From the NCBI GenBank assembly GCA_964016985.1, contig OZ024827.1:53858684-53922683 (forward strand): 64,000 nt of DNA, read 5' to 3'. This DNA comes from Anodontia alba. Its lineage: Eukaryota; Mollusca; Bivalvia; Lucinida; Lucinidae. Below are positions 39,128-50,308 of this stretch, in pieces. Under the pieces are notes generated by a model. The model was not told the origin of the DNA, made no database searches, and saw only the letters and a list, made by a program, of their open reading frames with translations. Position 1 is the first letter of the stretch; the number at the start of each line of letters is the position of its first letter. The position numbers were made by a program, and so were the translations under genes.

Positions 39128-39669
39128 ACAAAATGCGAAGTTTGCAATGGAGCACTAAATTTAATTTCATATTTTCATAAAAAAATATTCATTTTGGAGT
39201 TAAAGGACATGGAACTATTACAGTCAGCAGTCAACCATCTAACGTAAGACATCTAACATTATTTACTTAACTTTTATGCAAACATCACAGTGATTTCAAC
39301 AAACAAAGCAGAAAAATAATGTAGGGTCCTTTATCAGTCAATAAACAGTGTACACAAAGATGTTCATTTTGTTAATCTTCAACGTCGTCCTTGGTTGTAA
39401 TAATATATGTCTGTGTAACATTTTCTACGGCCTTCCCCAAACTTTGATCTGGCCGTTGGTATTTTAGCCGGGAGGCAGATTGTCTCATGATGTTTTAATT
39501 CAACCAGTTATGTTCATAAGTGTCAAGTAAATGTTAATCTCTGAACCACGACCCAAAATCACAACCGCTAATCGTTTGTGTACTCTTGTAAACCCGTTTG
39601 CTGTTTGCTCTGTTAAATAATTGCATGGAAATAATGACGGATATAACAAAAGAACGCCATTTACACAGC
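39123..39669. other. No recognised feature
   Basis: AT-rich sequence with no ORF of note and no visible repeat structure. Confidence 0.4.
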
Positions 39670-39992
39670 TGCATTATCGGACATCTTTGGGATCCTGGAA
39701 ATTCAATCATAGCGTCAGGTTAGGAGACAAACGGGAATAATATATGGAGGTCTTGTCGTTCTTCTATAAAATAATGGTATGTTGAGGTACTCAGTAGAAT
39801 CGCCTCGATAAGGCGATTCTAATGAGTACACATAACATACATTTTCATGATAAAATAGGAAAAACATATTTCTAAATATTTGTTTTCTTGAGCTGTCCGA
39901 GGAATAATTTCCTAGGGACTAAAAAACGAGTTCGAATTAGCCACGGTAACGAGTCATCGGTGTCAGAGTGATTGAGGTTTTACTGTAGATTG
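39670..39992. mobile_element. Second copy of the pogo-like MITE
   Basis: It is related to 22411-22757 over CCTAGGGACT, GAGTTCGAATTAGCCA and the right end GAGGTTTTACTG followed by TA (39991). The left end has decayed and cannot be placed exactly. The central palindrome (39777-39840) carries the AGAATCGCCTC/GAGGCGATTCT-type core with one arm slightly eroded. Confidence 0.6.
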
Positions 39993-40460
39993 TCCGATTT
40001 GTCGAGATAACGGTAAAGATTACCAGAGGTTTTCAATATGGATTCGTCAGCATTTGCCCTTATTGATAATTTCGATTTGAGATTTGTGTAATTTTGTTTG
40101 CTTTTTCTGACTTTTTTGATTTAAAGACAATTCTTTATTCATATTCTCCCAAAGAAGCCGAATCTTTCCCAAGTTCCAAAGCAGCTGAATCTTTCCCAAG
40201 TTTTCTACTTGTAAATAGTAGCTGAATCTTTCTCAAAATTTCCACTTATAAATATATTACGTACACTGGCTCCCGGCCTATCTTGCATCGCCGACAAGCG
40301 GTGCCGCAGATTGGCCTTACTAACTTTCAAGTTTGGGATTTTACAGACCATAAAACGGGGAACACTGAAATTTCAATGCAAACACTCTCCAGCTACGTCA
40401 CGGTCATCGGCTTATACATTGCTACAATGCAGACGGTGAGAAGCTTTTGCCTTCTGATGT
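39993..40460. other. Unassigned; short repeated phrase
   Basis: GCTGAATCTTTCCCAAG-like phrases occur three times between 40155 and 40240. The ORF at 40283-40477 has no recognisable motif. Confidence 0.4.
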
Positions 40461-40473
40461 CTGTAAACGACGA

Positions 40474-40765
40474 TTGATTGATTGTGTTGGGGTTTAACGA
40501 CACGTCAACCCTTGAGGGTCATTTTGTGTCGTCTCCCAGAGAAAGGGAGAAAAGAGATAGAAGAGAGAGTAGAGGAGATGAAAGAGAGGGACAGAGAAGA
40601 AAGAGGAACAGGAATGAAACTGAAGAAACAGAAGAACTAAAAACATTCCCCCTCTACCCTTACCCACTACAAGGATAGCAGGCCTTGCCCAACTGTAAGC
40701 CAATATCAGTTGGACGCCCCAGTGATATAAGATACACAGCACCTTCGCACCACCCGACCACCCCC
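40474..40765 (-). mobile_element. SINE-like retroposon with perfect 13-bp target duplication
   Basis: The direct repeat CTGTAAACGACGA flanks it at 40461-40473 and 40766-40778. Read on the minus strand, the 3' end is GTTAAACCCCAACAC followed by a short (AATC)n tail, which is the retroposition end. The same 3' block occurs in the SINE at 25807-26112, while the 5' parts differ. The 5' end lacks a clear B box. Purine-rich GAGAAAGGGAGAAAAGAG-type text fills the plus strand at 40540-40640. Confidence 0.8.
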
Positions 40766-40778
40766 CTGTAAACGACGA

Positions 40779-41336
40779 AGCTGTGAACCGAAAGAAAGAA
40801 CAATGTACATAAAACGTAATTGCACACGAAATTAGGAATTATTATTCATTATTCGGGAAATTTCACTTATTTCACTGCATTGAAAAATCTACCCAATAAG
40901 TATTTTAATTTCGGCCTGTCCTCCTCTGTGGTGCAGTGGTAGGGCACTTCGCCTCTCACACGAATTTAATAAACATTTTTATTTTTTCTTCTTTTACTTT
41001 TTTATTTTTTTTTATTTTTTATTTTTATGTTGTTTAATATGATAGCAAAAGCAGTACTTCAGTAGATCCAGATCATATTATGGTCAAGCAAAAACAACAT
41101 ATTATTATGGGCAAGGGTGTAAAATACATGTGTTTTTTTTATGCTTCTCTGTTATGGGATAAATGCATGTTTTTTGTTGGCAGAGCAACACAAAGTAAGT
41201 GATGTGAATGCTTTTCACGCAGTCAGATACTTGATAAGTAGCACATAAAACCAGTCAAATAATAAACACTTTACCATTCGTGGTTAAAATCAACGAAAGC
41301 CTAGTAGGATCACATTAGAGAAAATATAATGAAAAG
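40779..41336. other. Unassigned; tRNA-like fragment
   Basis: CTGTGGTGCAGTGGTAGGGC at 40927 resembles a tRNA A-box region, but no B box follows, so it may be a truncated SINE head. T-rich tracts dominate 40975-41035. No coding region. Confidence 0.4.
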
Positions 41337-41768
41337 TCGTAATTACGCGAAATAAGACGTATTAACGCGAAAAAGGTGCGGTAATGCAAAATAAAGTAAT
41401 ACGAAAAAGGCGTAGTAACGCGAAAAAAGTCGTAGTAACGCGAATAAAGCCGTAGTAACGCGAAAAAAGGCGTAGTAACGCGAACTAAAGGCGTAGTAAC
41501 GCGAAACTAAAGGCGTAGTAACGCGAAACGAAAGGCGTAATAACGCGAAACAAAAGGCGTAGTATGCGAAACAAAGGGCGAATAATGCGAAAAAAGGCGT
41601 AATAACGCGAAAAAAAGGCGAACTAACCCGAAACAAAAGGCGTAATAACGCGAAACAAAAGGCGAAATAATGCAAAAAAAAGGGCGTACTTGCGCAATAA
41701 AAGCGTAGTAACGCGAAACAAAAGGTGTAATAACGCGAAACAGAAGGCGTAGTAATGCGAAACAAGAG
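41337..41768. repeat. ~21-bp satellite, left segment
   Basis: Irregular repeats of AAAGGCGTAGTAACGCGAAAC run up to the BEL element's target duplication. The same repeat resumes at 56216-56560, so the two tracts may be one array split by later insertions. The long Phe/Ala/Leu/Arg-rich minus frames (41343-41773) are translations of the repeat. Confidence 0.8.
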
Positions 41769-41773
41769 GCCAC
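41769..41773. repeat. BEL target-site duplication, left
   Basis: GCCAC, repeated exactly at 54832-54836 immediately outside the other LTR. A 5-bp duplication fits BEL/Pao integration. Confidence 0.8.
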
Positions 41774-42050
41774 TGTAGCAGAGATCCTTTTATATCTGTT
41801 TTATTTCTCGACTACAAGACTTAAGAAACACACAACTATAATTTTGTTTATCATATATTCTCACTCTTTAATTTCACAACAAAATTTACAAAATTCAGTC
41901 CTCTTATATACCCTGCGTCAGGACACCACAGCACGTGCAACACCCAGTCGCACGTGCAGCACCATAACCATGTGGAGCCATATTCGTCGGTACACCTCCG
42001 TCGGTACATCTCCGTCTGACTACAGCACGAAATACTCGCCGTTCGCGACA
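41774..42050 (-). repeat. BEL 3' LTR
   Basis: On the minus strand it begins TGTCGCGAACGGCGAG and ends CTGCTACA (TG...CA). It aligns along its length with 54554-54831, differing by scattered substitutions and short indels such as the T-run length near 41870. Just upstream on the minus strand is a short purine-rich CGCGGGGAG, a possible polypurine tract. Confidence 0.88.
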
Positions 42051-42177
42051 CTCCCCGCGGAAGTGGAAAGTTCCTTACTGCTCAGTATACTGGTACTAGT
42101 CCCTGTCCATCGTCATGTTTGATTCAACCAGATTACCACTCACATAGCGTAATCTCCTGTAGAACGTGAGCACACGT

Positions 42178-42627
42178 CTAAATGTCAGTCCTTGAATTGG
42201 ACACTTCAATAGTTCTTTCATCAGTTGTACCACTAGCAGCAGTAATATTATCGTCATCACTACTTATAATGATCAAATTGTCAGCATAGTCATCACTGAC
42301 ATCACATATTTCGTCATCACTTTCATTTCTATCATGTTCACTCACTTTTTCCATATTAACACTATCATTAACACTAGCCACATTATCATTATCACTGGCA
42401 TTATCATCTCCATTTTGATCAATGTCCATGTCGTGAGGCACTTGGCCATCAACAGAATCAGGCATAGATTCATCAGCAACACTTCCCAGTATTTCAATGT
42501 CTACATCACTATCAAGCGAAATATCGATTTCATCTGCATTCTCATATGCCCCTTCCATCGTTTCTTGGTTGAACAAATTTTCATTAAAATGGTCTATCTT
42601 CTCACAAAAGTCATGTACATTCGCCAC
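42178..42627 (-). CDS. Acidic ORF downstream of BEL integrase
   Basis: This is a 149-aa uninterrupted frame. The protein is strongly acidic, with repeated Asp/Glu runs (SDDDN, ESDDEICDVSDD) and many Asn and Ser residues; it has no signal peptide, membrane segment or catalytic motif. It lies between the integrase region and the 3' LTR, where some retroelements carry an extra or env-like gene, but nothing here looks like an envelope. With the zinc-finger ORF just upstream it could be a two-exon or frameshifted accessory gene, with acidic residues serving as an activation or interaction region. Function unknown. Confidence 0.5.
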   Translation of the reverse strand: MANVHDFCEKIDHFNENLFNQETMEGAYENADEIDISLDSDVDIEILGSVADESMPDSVDGQVPHDMDIDQNGDDNASDNDNVASVNDSVNMEKVSEHDRNESDDEICDVSDDYADNLIIISSDDDNITAASGTTDERTIEVSNSRTDI

Positions 42628-42668
42628 TTAACGTTCTGCAATCAAATCAAAAACACTGTCATCGTCAC

Positions 42669-42926
42669 TCACATCTTCGTATACTCCATGCTGTTTCGGA
42701 ATATCAACTCTTGGTGCGAATATCGCTGCTTCTCTAGCATCAGCCTGACTGTATCCGTGTTTCCAGGCAAGATGTCGTGACAGATAACTGCGCCTGATGA
42801 ACTTGGTTTTACGCCCCTCTTCAATACAGTTCTACTCTCTGTCATATTGTGTCGCTCATTGATATGCCTTCGCAAATTCCTTTTATGTTTGTATGATCTT
42901 CCACAGGTATCACATAAATACTTCAT
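42669..42926 (-). CDS. C2H2 zinc-finger ORF downstream of BEL integrase
   Basis: This is an 85-aa frame with one canonical C2H2 finger at the N terminus: CDTCGRSYKHKRNLRRHINERH, that is C-x2-C-x12-H-x4-H, with basic residues on the recognition helix. C2H2 fingers bind DNA or RNA. In a second frame just downstream the text SYLSRHLAWKH resembles the histidine half of another finger, and that frame ends in acidic residues, so the gene has probably suffered a frameshift. Such a gene is not part of the core BEL set as I know it; acquisition from the host is possible. Confidence 0.55.
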   Translation of the reverse strand: MKYLCDTCGRSYKHKRNLRRHINERHNMTESRTVLKRGVKPSSSGAVICHDILPGNTDTVRLMLEKQRYSHQELIFRNSMEYTKM

Positions 42927-43141
42927 CCTGAAACAGTATATTTACAGACGATTTGTAAAATATTTGCAATACTGCTAAAACGACAATTATATACACGTTA
43001 AATGAATGATTTTCACGTGCGCCACATGCATCTATCGGGTTACTCCGTAGTCCTATTTACCTATTATGTTTGCTCCGTCGATTAAAAAAAACGTGCACTG
43101 TAATATCTCCACTTTATAGTCCGTATCACAATATACCTGTA

Positions 43142-44627
43142 TTATGCGTGCAAACTTTGTTTAATCCGTCTCATCGTTTCTTTTACATTGCTCCGTTTGG
43201 GTCGTTGTTTTAATTGCACGTTTTCGGATGGACTAACACTTGTTTCAATTTGTGAACTGTTTTCAGAGGAGGTTTCCAATGGGAACAGGAAATTAATAGG
43301 ACGTCCAATAACACGACCCGAGCTCAGTCGCACTTTTGCAGTCCGTGTCTGTCCGTCACAGCTGACAACGAGATGTATCACTTTGGCTAATTTCCAACAG
43401 CCGCGAGGCATGTCTGGTATAACTGCTGATTGGATCCTACCACATTTTATTTGTGACTGAGTTCTCTCTTTGAGACTTAACAAATAAATAGTCGTCATGC
43501 CAGATTTTCCAGAACATACTCAAGAGTTTTTGACCCTTTTTCCATATCTGTAGCAAATTTGAAACAGTACTTTCGTTTGAATTATAATCTTCATCATCAG
43601 CTTCTGATTCCGGAAAACCCGTCTTCTGATTTAACGACAGGAAATGTCCTGGTGTGAGGGTAATACTTGAATTAACATCCTCACCGACATATACCAACGG
43701 CCGTAAATTCAGAACTGCCTCTACTTCTTTAATCAATGTTTGCATTTGAATTAGTGACAATAATTTTCGTCCCAATGTTTTTCTTAGTGCCTTTTCAACC
43801 AGCCCCACGAGTCTCCCGTAAAAAACACCCATCCAGGGCGCCAGCTCTACAATGAGAACCCACTTTAAACCAACACTTGTTGCATAATTTTGAATTTCTT
43901 TGCACTTTGTTATTTTTCTCCATGCCGAATCTAGTGTTTGGCTTGCTGCTTTAAAACACATTGCATTATCACTAGTTATCTCAGCCGGGCACCCTCGCTG
44001 AGATATAAATCGTCTGAAACACAGAACAAACTCGTCCGTGGTCATGTCATGCACGAGTTCTAAATGAATGGCACGTGTGGCAAGACAAGTGAATAGACAA
44101 ATCCACACTTTCTTGATCCATCCGCGATCTTGATGTACAATAGTCACATATAGTCCAAACCAGTCTTTGAGAAGGGTGTTGCCTCGTCACACGAGATGGC
44201 GGTAAGGGAGGCATAGGAGGCATCCTGTATGGACCGTCGTCATGTCGCCGACAAATCACACACTGTCTAATTACTTTACGTACAGTAGCACGTCCATGTG
44301 GAATCCAGAAGTGGTACCTCATCTGGCTGAGTGTTTGTGATACGCCAGAATGGAAATTCTGTTTATGTATTTTTTTTCTATCATCAAATGTGTGTAACGC
44401 TCCTTATCTGGTAATAGTGTTGGACGACGAGCTCCTTTAGTGAGCTGAAAATTATCTAACCTGCCTTTACATCGTATGAGACCCTGATGGTCAACATACA
44501 GCCCCAGCTGTTTTTGCAGATTGTCCTTTGTTTCATTTGATATTGCTTGAAATGTTTCGGCAAAGTGTTTTATTTGAACATAGCGTATCCACATTCTTTC
44601 TACCTCTTTCAGCTCACCACTGGTCAA
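43142..44627 (-). pseudogene. BEL integrase and C-terminal domain, broken
   Basis: Integrase inserts the cDNA copy into chromosomes. Pieces in order: N-terminal zinc-binding region (44627-44047) with CVICRR for the two cysteines, the catalytic core (44147-43437) and the C-terminal Pao domain (43498-43142, with PRGCWKLAKV and SGRVIGRPIN). Of the DDE triad, the first Asp lies in GLDY just before a frame break near 44150 and the second in TSDNAMCF. Where the family has Glu before RLVGL, this copy has Gly (FYGRLVGL). At least two frameshifts separate the pieces. The copy is inactive on both counts. Confidence 0.88.
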
Positions 44628-44842
44628 ATAGTCATTTCAATGTGATCTCTTGTTGATGAATCTTAGTACAAATGCTGTCACAAATGCTGTAACTTTGCCA
44701 CGGAAGAATATTTTCCACAATCTATTTCAAATAGGGAACATGGGTTATTTCACATGAATGTCTGGCTGTTATACTTGTTTCTTTGATTTGCTTAGTTTCC
44801 TTAATTCCGATAAAAAGTCAGACATGACACCTTTGTTCATTT

Positions 44843-45358
44843 TCATTTCTGTTTCAGACCTTGAGATTCCAGCAACTTTGGACCATGCCACCAAAGGTCA
44901 TAATTGCTAAGTTTCTTCAAAGAACATCCGCGGGTAGCTATGTCAGCAAGATTATCCTTTGTCGAAGTAAAACGGAATCTGATGTTCTTGTAAGATTTTA
45001 TTTCTGTCACCCTGTTCCTTACAAAAGTGGTCAAATCTTTGTCAGTAAAGATCCACTTCAAGACACAATGAGAATCTGTCCACAAGTATGTCTCTTCTAC
45101 AGGCAGTTTAAACTGCGTTTTCACGAATTCCAAGCACCTTATTCCAATAAGTACTGTCATTAATTCTGCTCTTTGTATAGTTAAACCTTTCACTGGAGTA
45201 AGCCTTGTTTTAGTAAACAAAAGATCCGTTTTTGATCCTATCTTATTTGTCTGGTGTAAATACACACTGGCTGCATAGGCACTGGAAGAAGCATCACAGA
45301 AACACAAAAGTTTGTATTTTATGTTACCATAACTGTTCATTTTGACACTTCTAGGCAA
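44843..45358 (-). pseudogene. BEL RNase H domain
   Basis: RNase H removes the RNA strand during reverse transcription. This 171-aa open stretch contains LCFCDASSSAYAASVYL (first Asp), QRAELMTVL (Glu), LWTDSHCVLKW (Asp) and, near the end, NLADIATRGCS, the usual order in Pao polyproteins. The stretch itself is open, but it is separated from RT and integrase by stops and frameshifts, so it survives as an isolated exon-length fragment. Confidence 0.85.
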
Positions 45359-45581
45359 CTGAAATTCTGCGAGTTTTCGAACATCAAACTAAATATTTGA
45401 CCACTCATTTGAGTCCTCTTGAGGTATATTATCGTCCCATTCGAGACCTTTGCTCCACAAAGTTTTGAGAAGTAACTTATCACGAAGCACTACTGGTGAA
45501 AACACTCATTGGGGGTCAAATATGGAGGCAACTGTTTTCAGTATACTGTACTTCGTTTGAAGCTGTAATTGTGTTGGTACA

Positions 45582-46736
45582 TTAATCTCCTTCAAAGGCA
45601 ATGTTCCAGATGTGTCCGAGTAACTTTGTAGTTTCGGCTTCTGATTTGTCCTTTGACGGTATAATCGTATTTACTTCATCACTGTTGGATACCCATTCTC
45701 GAAGGTTCATTGAAGCTTCAGAGAACATAGCCTTTGGTCCGTTGTAGAAGAGCATTGCGTCTCCCACTACATCTGTTCCTGAAACTACGTTGTCGACATA
45801 AATGTCATCCTTTAACTTATTAGCAAGTTCAGTATGATAGGAACTGAGGTGTTTCTGAACTGTAGCTCCCAGAAGACATGGACTTGAAACTACTCCAATG
45901 GGTACACGACAGAAACGATATTCCTGTATATTGTCACTACTATTCTTGGTGAATCTGTATCTTTCAGCCACAAAAATCGTGTAACATCACGTTAGCTCCG
46001 CTGCAAACCGATCTGTAAGATTGCTTTTTCAATATCGGCTACAAGTGCTGTCCTGTGTAATCTAAATCTCATGAGTATGCCACATAGGTTTTGCAGAAGC
46101 ACAGGTCCTCTATATAAACACTCATTCAAGCTTTTGTTGCTAGGTCTTGTTTTTGCAGATGCATCATAAACAGTCCTTAATTTTGTTGTTGGTTTAGAAA
46201 ACAAAATGACAACAGCATGATGAGGAAGATAATGTTTTAATGTTCCACCACCTCTGTCCCCTTTACTCAGTTGATCTTCTAAGACAAATTGTACTTTTGT
46301 AAAAGTCCTGGCTGATTCCTTAACTTTGAGACCACAGATTTTAATCTACCGACAGCTAGTTCCTTATTCACAGATAGATCGGGATTCTCCTCTTTCCATG
46401 TCCAGGTCACTTGATATCTTTCATCTTCAATTTTAAAGACTCGTGGAACTGCTGTAAAGCCAATTCGTCATCTGGAGATGTAATATTGTCCATGATACCG
46501 TTTCCTTCAACATTCCAGAAGTCTTCCAATTTCCGGCTTTGTAGGAAGAACCTTGTCAACACCAGTGAATACATTTGTCTTTGACACGTTATTCCCATAT
46601 GTCAGAATAAGCAAACTTGACTCACAAATGTTCGGGTTATCATCATTTGTTCTACCTGTGAGGATCCAACCAGGTTTAGACCCAAGCAAGTATAATTCAG
46701 GGTTTATTTCAATCCTTTGAGACAAAACTATGTCCA
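45582..46736 (-). pseudogene. BEL reverse transcriptase and preceding linker, broken
   Basis: RT copies the element's RNA to DNA. The first part (46736-46407) is the region between protease and RT, with LLGSKPGWILTGRTN and LEDFWNVEG. RT follows in two frames: 46204-45992 with RTVYDASAK and ADIEKAILQIGL (first catalytic Asp), and 45971-45582 with FCRVPIGVVSSP and DDIYVDNVVSG. The YVDN box replaces the better-known YVDD, a variant I recall as common in Pao elements. Stops and frameshifts near 46400 and 45980 break the protein. Confidence 0.85.
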
Positions 46737-46742
46737 GATAGA
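46737..46742. repeat. 6-bp target duplication of nested element, left
   Basis: GATAGA, matched by 51540-51545 on the far side of the insertion. The flanking pol sequence is continuous if one copy and the insert are removed. Confidence 0.75.
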
Positions 46743-47274
46743 CAGGGTGGCCAATCACGTGATACACATGTGGTAATCTCAAACGTTTTAACAGTGTTTT
46801 TTTTTTTTCGATTCAGGGTATGTTTTCATTTATTTCTCTTGACTGTGACAGCTTTCAGATGTAAAACCTAGTGCAGAATACCCGGACTGGAACTAGCTTC
46901 TCTCCGCCGTGATTATGTTTTGCTAGAAAGGTCCCGTTTTCCTGATTTTCTTTGCACAACGAATCTTTGCCTCTTGGTAGGAATCACACTTTTGTCAAAC
47001 AATGCCGTTTTGTTGAGGTTATTAGCCAGATTATGCATTATGTGCCGTTTTTGTGGAAGTAGACAACTATTGTTAATTAGTAGAAGGCTTGGGATATTGT
47101 TCTGCAATTTATGTTATGCAATAATTGTTTTGGAGAATACAACAGGGAAAGTACGATGATAGGAGTAGCTCCATATGATAAGAATCACACTGAAAATATT
47201 GACAGCCGTAAGACAGGAATCACACGTTGTTTCTTTGTTTTAAATATGTGCGGCTACATCACTAACTGTAGGAC
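46743..47274 (+). repeat. Nested element, left inverted arm
   Basis: The inward reading frame (46920-47159) encodes GITLLSNNAVLLR, then CIMCRFCGSRQ and FCNLC, so it carries several Cys-x2-Cys pairs. The same inward frame is seen in the other two arms. Similarity to the right arm ends at about CTAACTGTAGGA. Confidence 0.75.
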
Positions 47275-49235
47275 AGAGTTTTATTCAATATTTCTTTTTT
47301 GTCGGCGACCGATTTCAACAACGACGGCTTCAAAATCGGATCGTATGTGTTTTGGTTTCCATTTTGTTTCAACCCCACTGAATCGAAGGAATTACATAGG
47401 TGACATTGCATGCGAATATCGTATTTCTCCGAGCTTACTAGAGGACGCTTCTCCATTAATAATGCTCCCTCCACCCCCGCCCTGACTAGCTTTTGATCTT
47501 TGCTAAATAATAAATATTAAAATAAATGTCCTAACTAAATTTGAGTACTGGATTTTATGTTAAAATATGATCCTACCTTGCCTTAAAATAACACAAAATA
47601 CAGTACACAGATTTAAAACCTTGCCTCCAAATAAAAGGAAGGTCCTTTATTTTAATCAAAGGTGAGATATCAGATATTTGTCTTTCCATTCAGCTTTATT
47701 CCCACTGTGGCCTATAGAAGATATGCACATCATTACTACAATAACTTGATCTGACGCATTGTATCACGTCGAGTGCATGCTTCCATCTTAAAGTGCTTAG
47801 GATCTTGGAACATCCACGAGACGTGATACTATGCGACAGATCAAGTTACTACAGAGATAATATATTTATTATAGTCCTTTTTTCTTCTGATAGATTCAAT
47901 TTTGAAATGCAAATACGCGGGGATTTTCAACGTTTTGTTCCGCATGCTAAAGTGACGTCATCATGCTTACCTGTCTGGTTCCGCGCTGCAATAGGGAGTT
48001 TTCTAACGTCACTGGAAATGCTCAACCTAAGCAATTGTATTACCAAACTTTTGATATGGATATTACTGACATGTTTGAAGAGTTTCTGTATTTGTTATCC
48101 AGACAACGAAGAGTTCGAGAGATGAATTATTGATGGGTACAGTACACAAGCGGGTATGGGATCACTGTTGTTTTTTTTTTGGTCACCTCCATCTTAGACC
48201 CCATTTCCGTAGAGTAACACAGAATGTCTGAACTGCACTTTTTGTCAGTTTTTATCCTTATCCATATAAAGTAGATAGAGTTCTTTGCAAAACTGACCTA
48301 ATCAAGAAATAACATGCTCACGTGGAGCCATTTTTAACAACAATTGACAGCTGATAAACTGTGTACACATAACGTCAGCAGCAAAAACATAACACAAACG
48401 TTGACAATTCTATAATGTAATTATGTACATAAAACAATTAGAAATTTTGCAATGCTAAATAAATTTATTGAGTGACAATGAGAGGGCTTTGGGCTGTCGG
48501 TATCGAATCAACATATTTCTTTATGTTTTGGATGCTATTTCAAACGTTAAAAACTGAAAGGTTTAAAAAACATCCATTGGACTTAGGACTGTGGGGCTTG
48601 AATAAGAGACGCTAGTTTTACAAATCGATGTAACACGGTCAGTGTATTTCCCTCCGCCCCCCCCCCCCCACCCCCTCCCGACCACCTACCACCACCTCCC
48701 GCTTGGGTCCGGCACTGATACTTTTTCAGAAGAAAACGATGATAGAGACGGTTCTAATCAAGAACCAAAAATCTGTGTTTTAATGGAAAATAAGAAAAAT
48801 TATGTTTACCCTGTAAATCCAATATATTCCTTATAAAGTGGGGTTTACAGGAGTGCTCAGTGCATGGACTTATCTTTACGCCGGAACGCCTGTCAAAAAG
48901 GGCATATACTTTTGTAACACGAGGTCACTTGCAAGAAAGGACTGAATTTTCAGTTCAGACGTACATTCTTAGCCAGTAAATAGCCAAGTGCACCTCTGTC
49001 TCTTCCCACTCCTGAGAATAAATGCTTGATTTCATTCAAATAAGGCGGGGCCTTCATTTCTGTGTAGGAGTGAATGTATCTTAGATGTGCGTGTGTGTGT
49101 CGGTGGGAGGGGGGGATATAATGTGTCAACCACCTTTTGCATACATTTCCCGTATGTAGTAGCAGCTATCCAGCAGTCCGTCTTTTTTATTTATTCAGTT
49201 TGAAACCCCAAAATAATTTTATATACCGTATTTAA

Positions 49236-49308
49236 CTGTTAGGATTTGAACCAGAAACTGCACACATCCAAAGTTGAAGACCGACCAATTGCACAACCTA
49301 GGCACGTC
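49236..49308 (-). repeat. tRNA-like sequence (SINE head or tRNA pseudogene)
   Basis: On the minus strand, TTGTGCAATTGGTCGG resembles an A box and, about 35 nt on, CTGGTTCAAATCC resembles a B box. No clean cloverleaf or CCA-adjacent acceptor stem could be drawn, so a SINE remnant is more likely than a working tRNA gene. Confidence 0.4.
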
Positions 49309-50195
49309 GGAATCGTGGATGCTAATGTCCCCTATCATATCAGCATGTTTTTATTCTGCGGAAATGATTGTCGTTTTCTTACATGTACCTGTCCTTTTTT
49401 CTTCTCTTTCTTCTTCTTCTTCTTTTTGTTTACACAGTCCTGGTATTATCACGATCATAAGTCGAAAATGAAAGATTTAAAAATTTAAGCTCCATAAGCC
49501 ATTCCTTCTTTCAACATGAGGAACGAAAAAATGTTGCCATCTCCAGCGACCACAGAACACATATTCAATACCCTTTCTTTCAATCTCTCATCCCCCGCCT
49601 CCCCCCAGCCGCCCCCCTCCCCTTCCCCACACATCTGTCCACCCGTGCGGTAAAGAATTACAACGTTCAACAACTGTCATACCTGTAGGTTGCATTTGCT
49701 GCAACTGATGCTGCAAAACTGCAGATTAATGCGAAGTTACATCTTCTGTAATGCTAAAATTCATTAGCATACTATTATAGTCATTTTGACGTGTTCTTTT
49801 GATGCTATTAGCAAGAAAGTACATTGAAAATGAACAACTTGATATGAATACAGATTTTGTTATTTCTTTTCGGCCACAGTATAGGCAAAACGTGCTTTGC
49901 AACTGATCTGTTCATGCTTCTTTCACTAAGACACCACCATGATTCTAAACCGGCTGCTGTGACCCGATACTGGCTGGAAATAGGGGTCTTTGCCTATGGC
50001 CCCCTCAATTAAAACAGAAAATAAAATGAAAGTAAGCTAATATTTATTTTAAGACTAATAATTTCTAACTTATTTATGCACAATCTACTTCACTGTGAGC
50101 ATGTGTGGCATCAGAATCAGCCACCTACGTGAACCTGACCTGATACTGGCGGTTGCACTGTATATAATAAATAGAGAATTTTAAACTGTTTTTAC

Positions 50196-50308
50196 CTTGA
50201 TATGAAATGTCATGAGGGAATTATTGTAATTCGGTAAACAACGGGTCTGCAGGACACGTTGTTTTCCGATTTACCACCATTCCTGGGTGATTTATTTTTC
50301 ATGTCAAG
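50196..50308. repeat. Foldback hairpin
   Basis: Imperfect inverted arms: CTTGATATGAAA (left) pairs with TTTTTCATGTCAAG (right), and the inner stem CGGTAAACAACG pairs with CGTTGTTTTCCG around GTCTGCAGGAC. It resembles the palindromic head at 2387-2525 in size and layout, but not in sequence. Confidence 0.65.

Noticed and set aside
41343..41773. Phe/Ala/Leu/Arg-rich frames on the minus strand
   Set aside because: Products of the ~21-bp satellite, which is open in more than one frame.
45800..45835. YVDN instead of YVDD in the BEL RT as an inactivating change
   Set aside because: I recall YVDN as common among Pao-type RTs, so it is not counted as damage; the frameshifts are.
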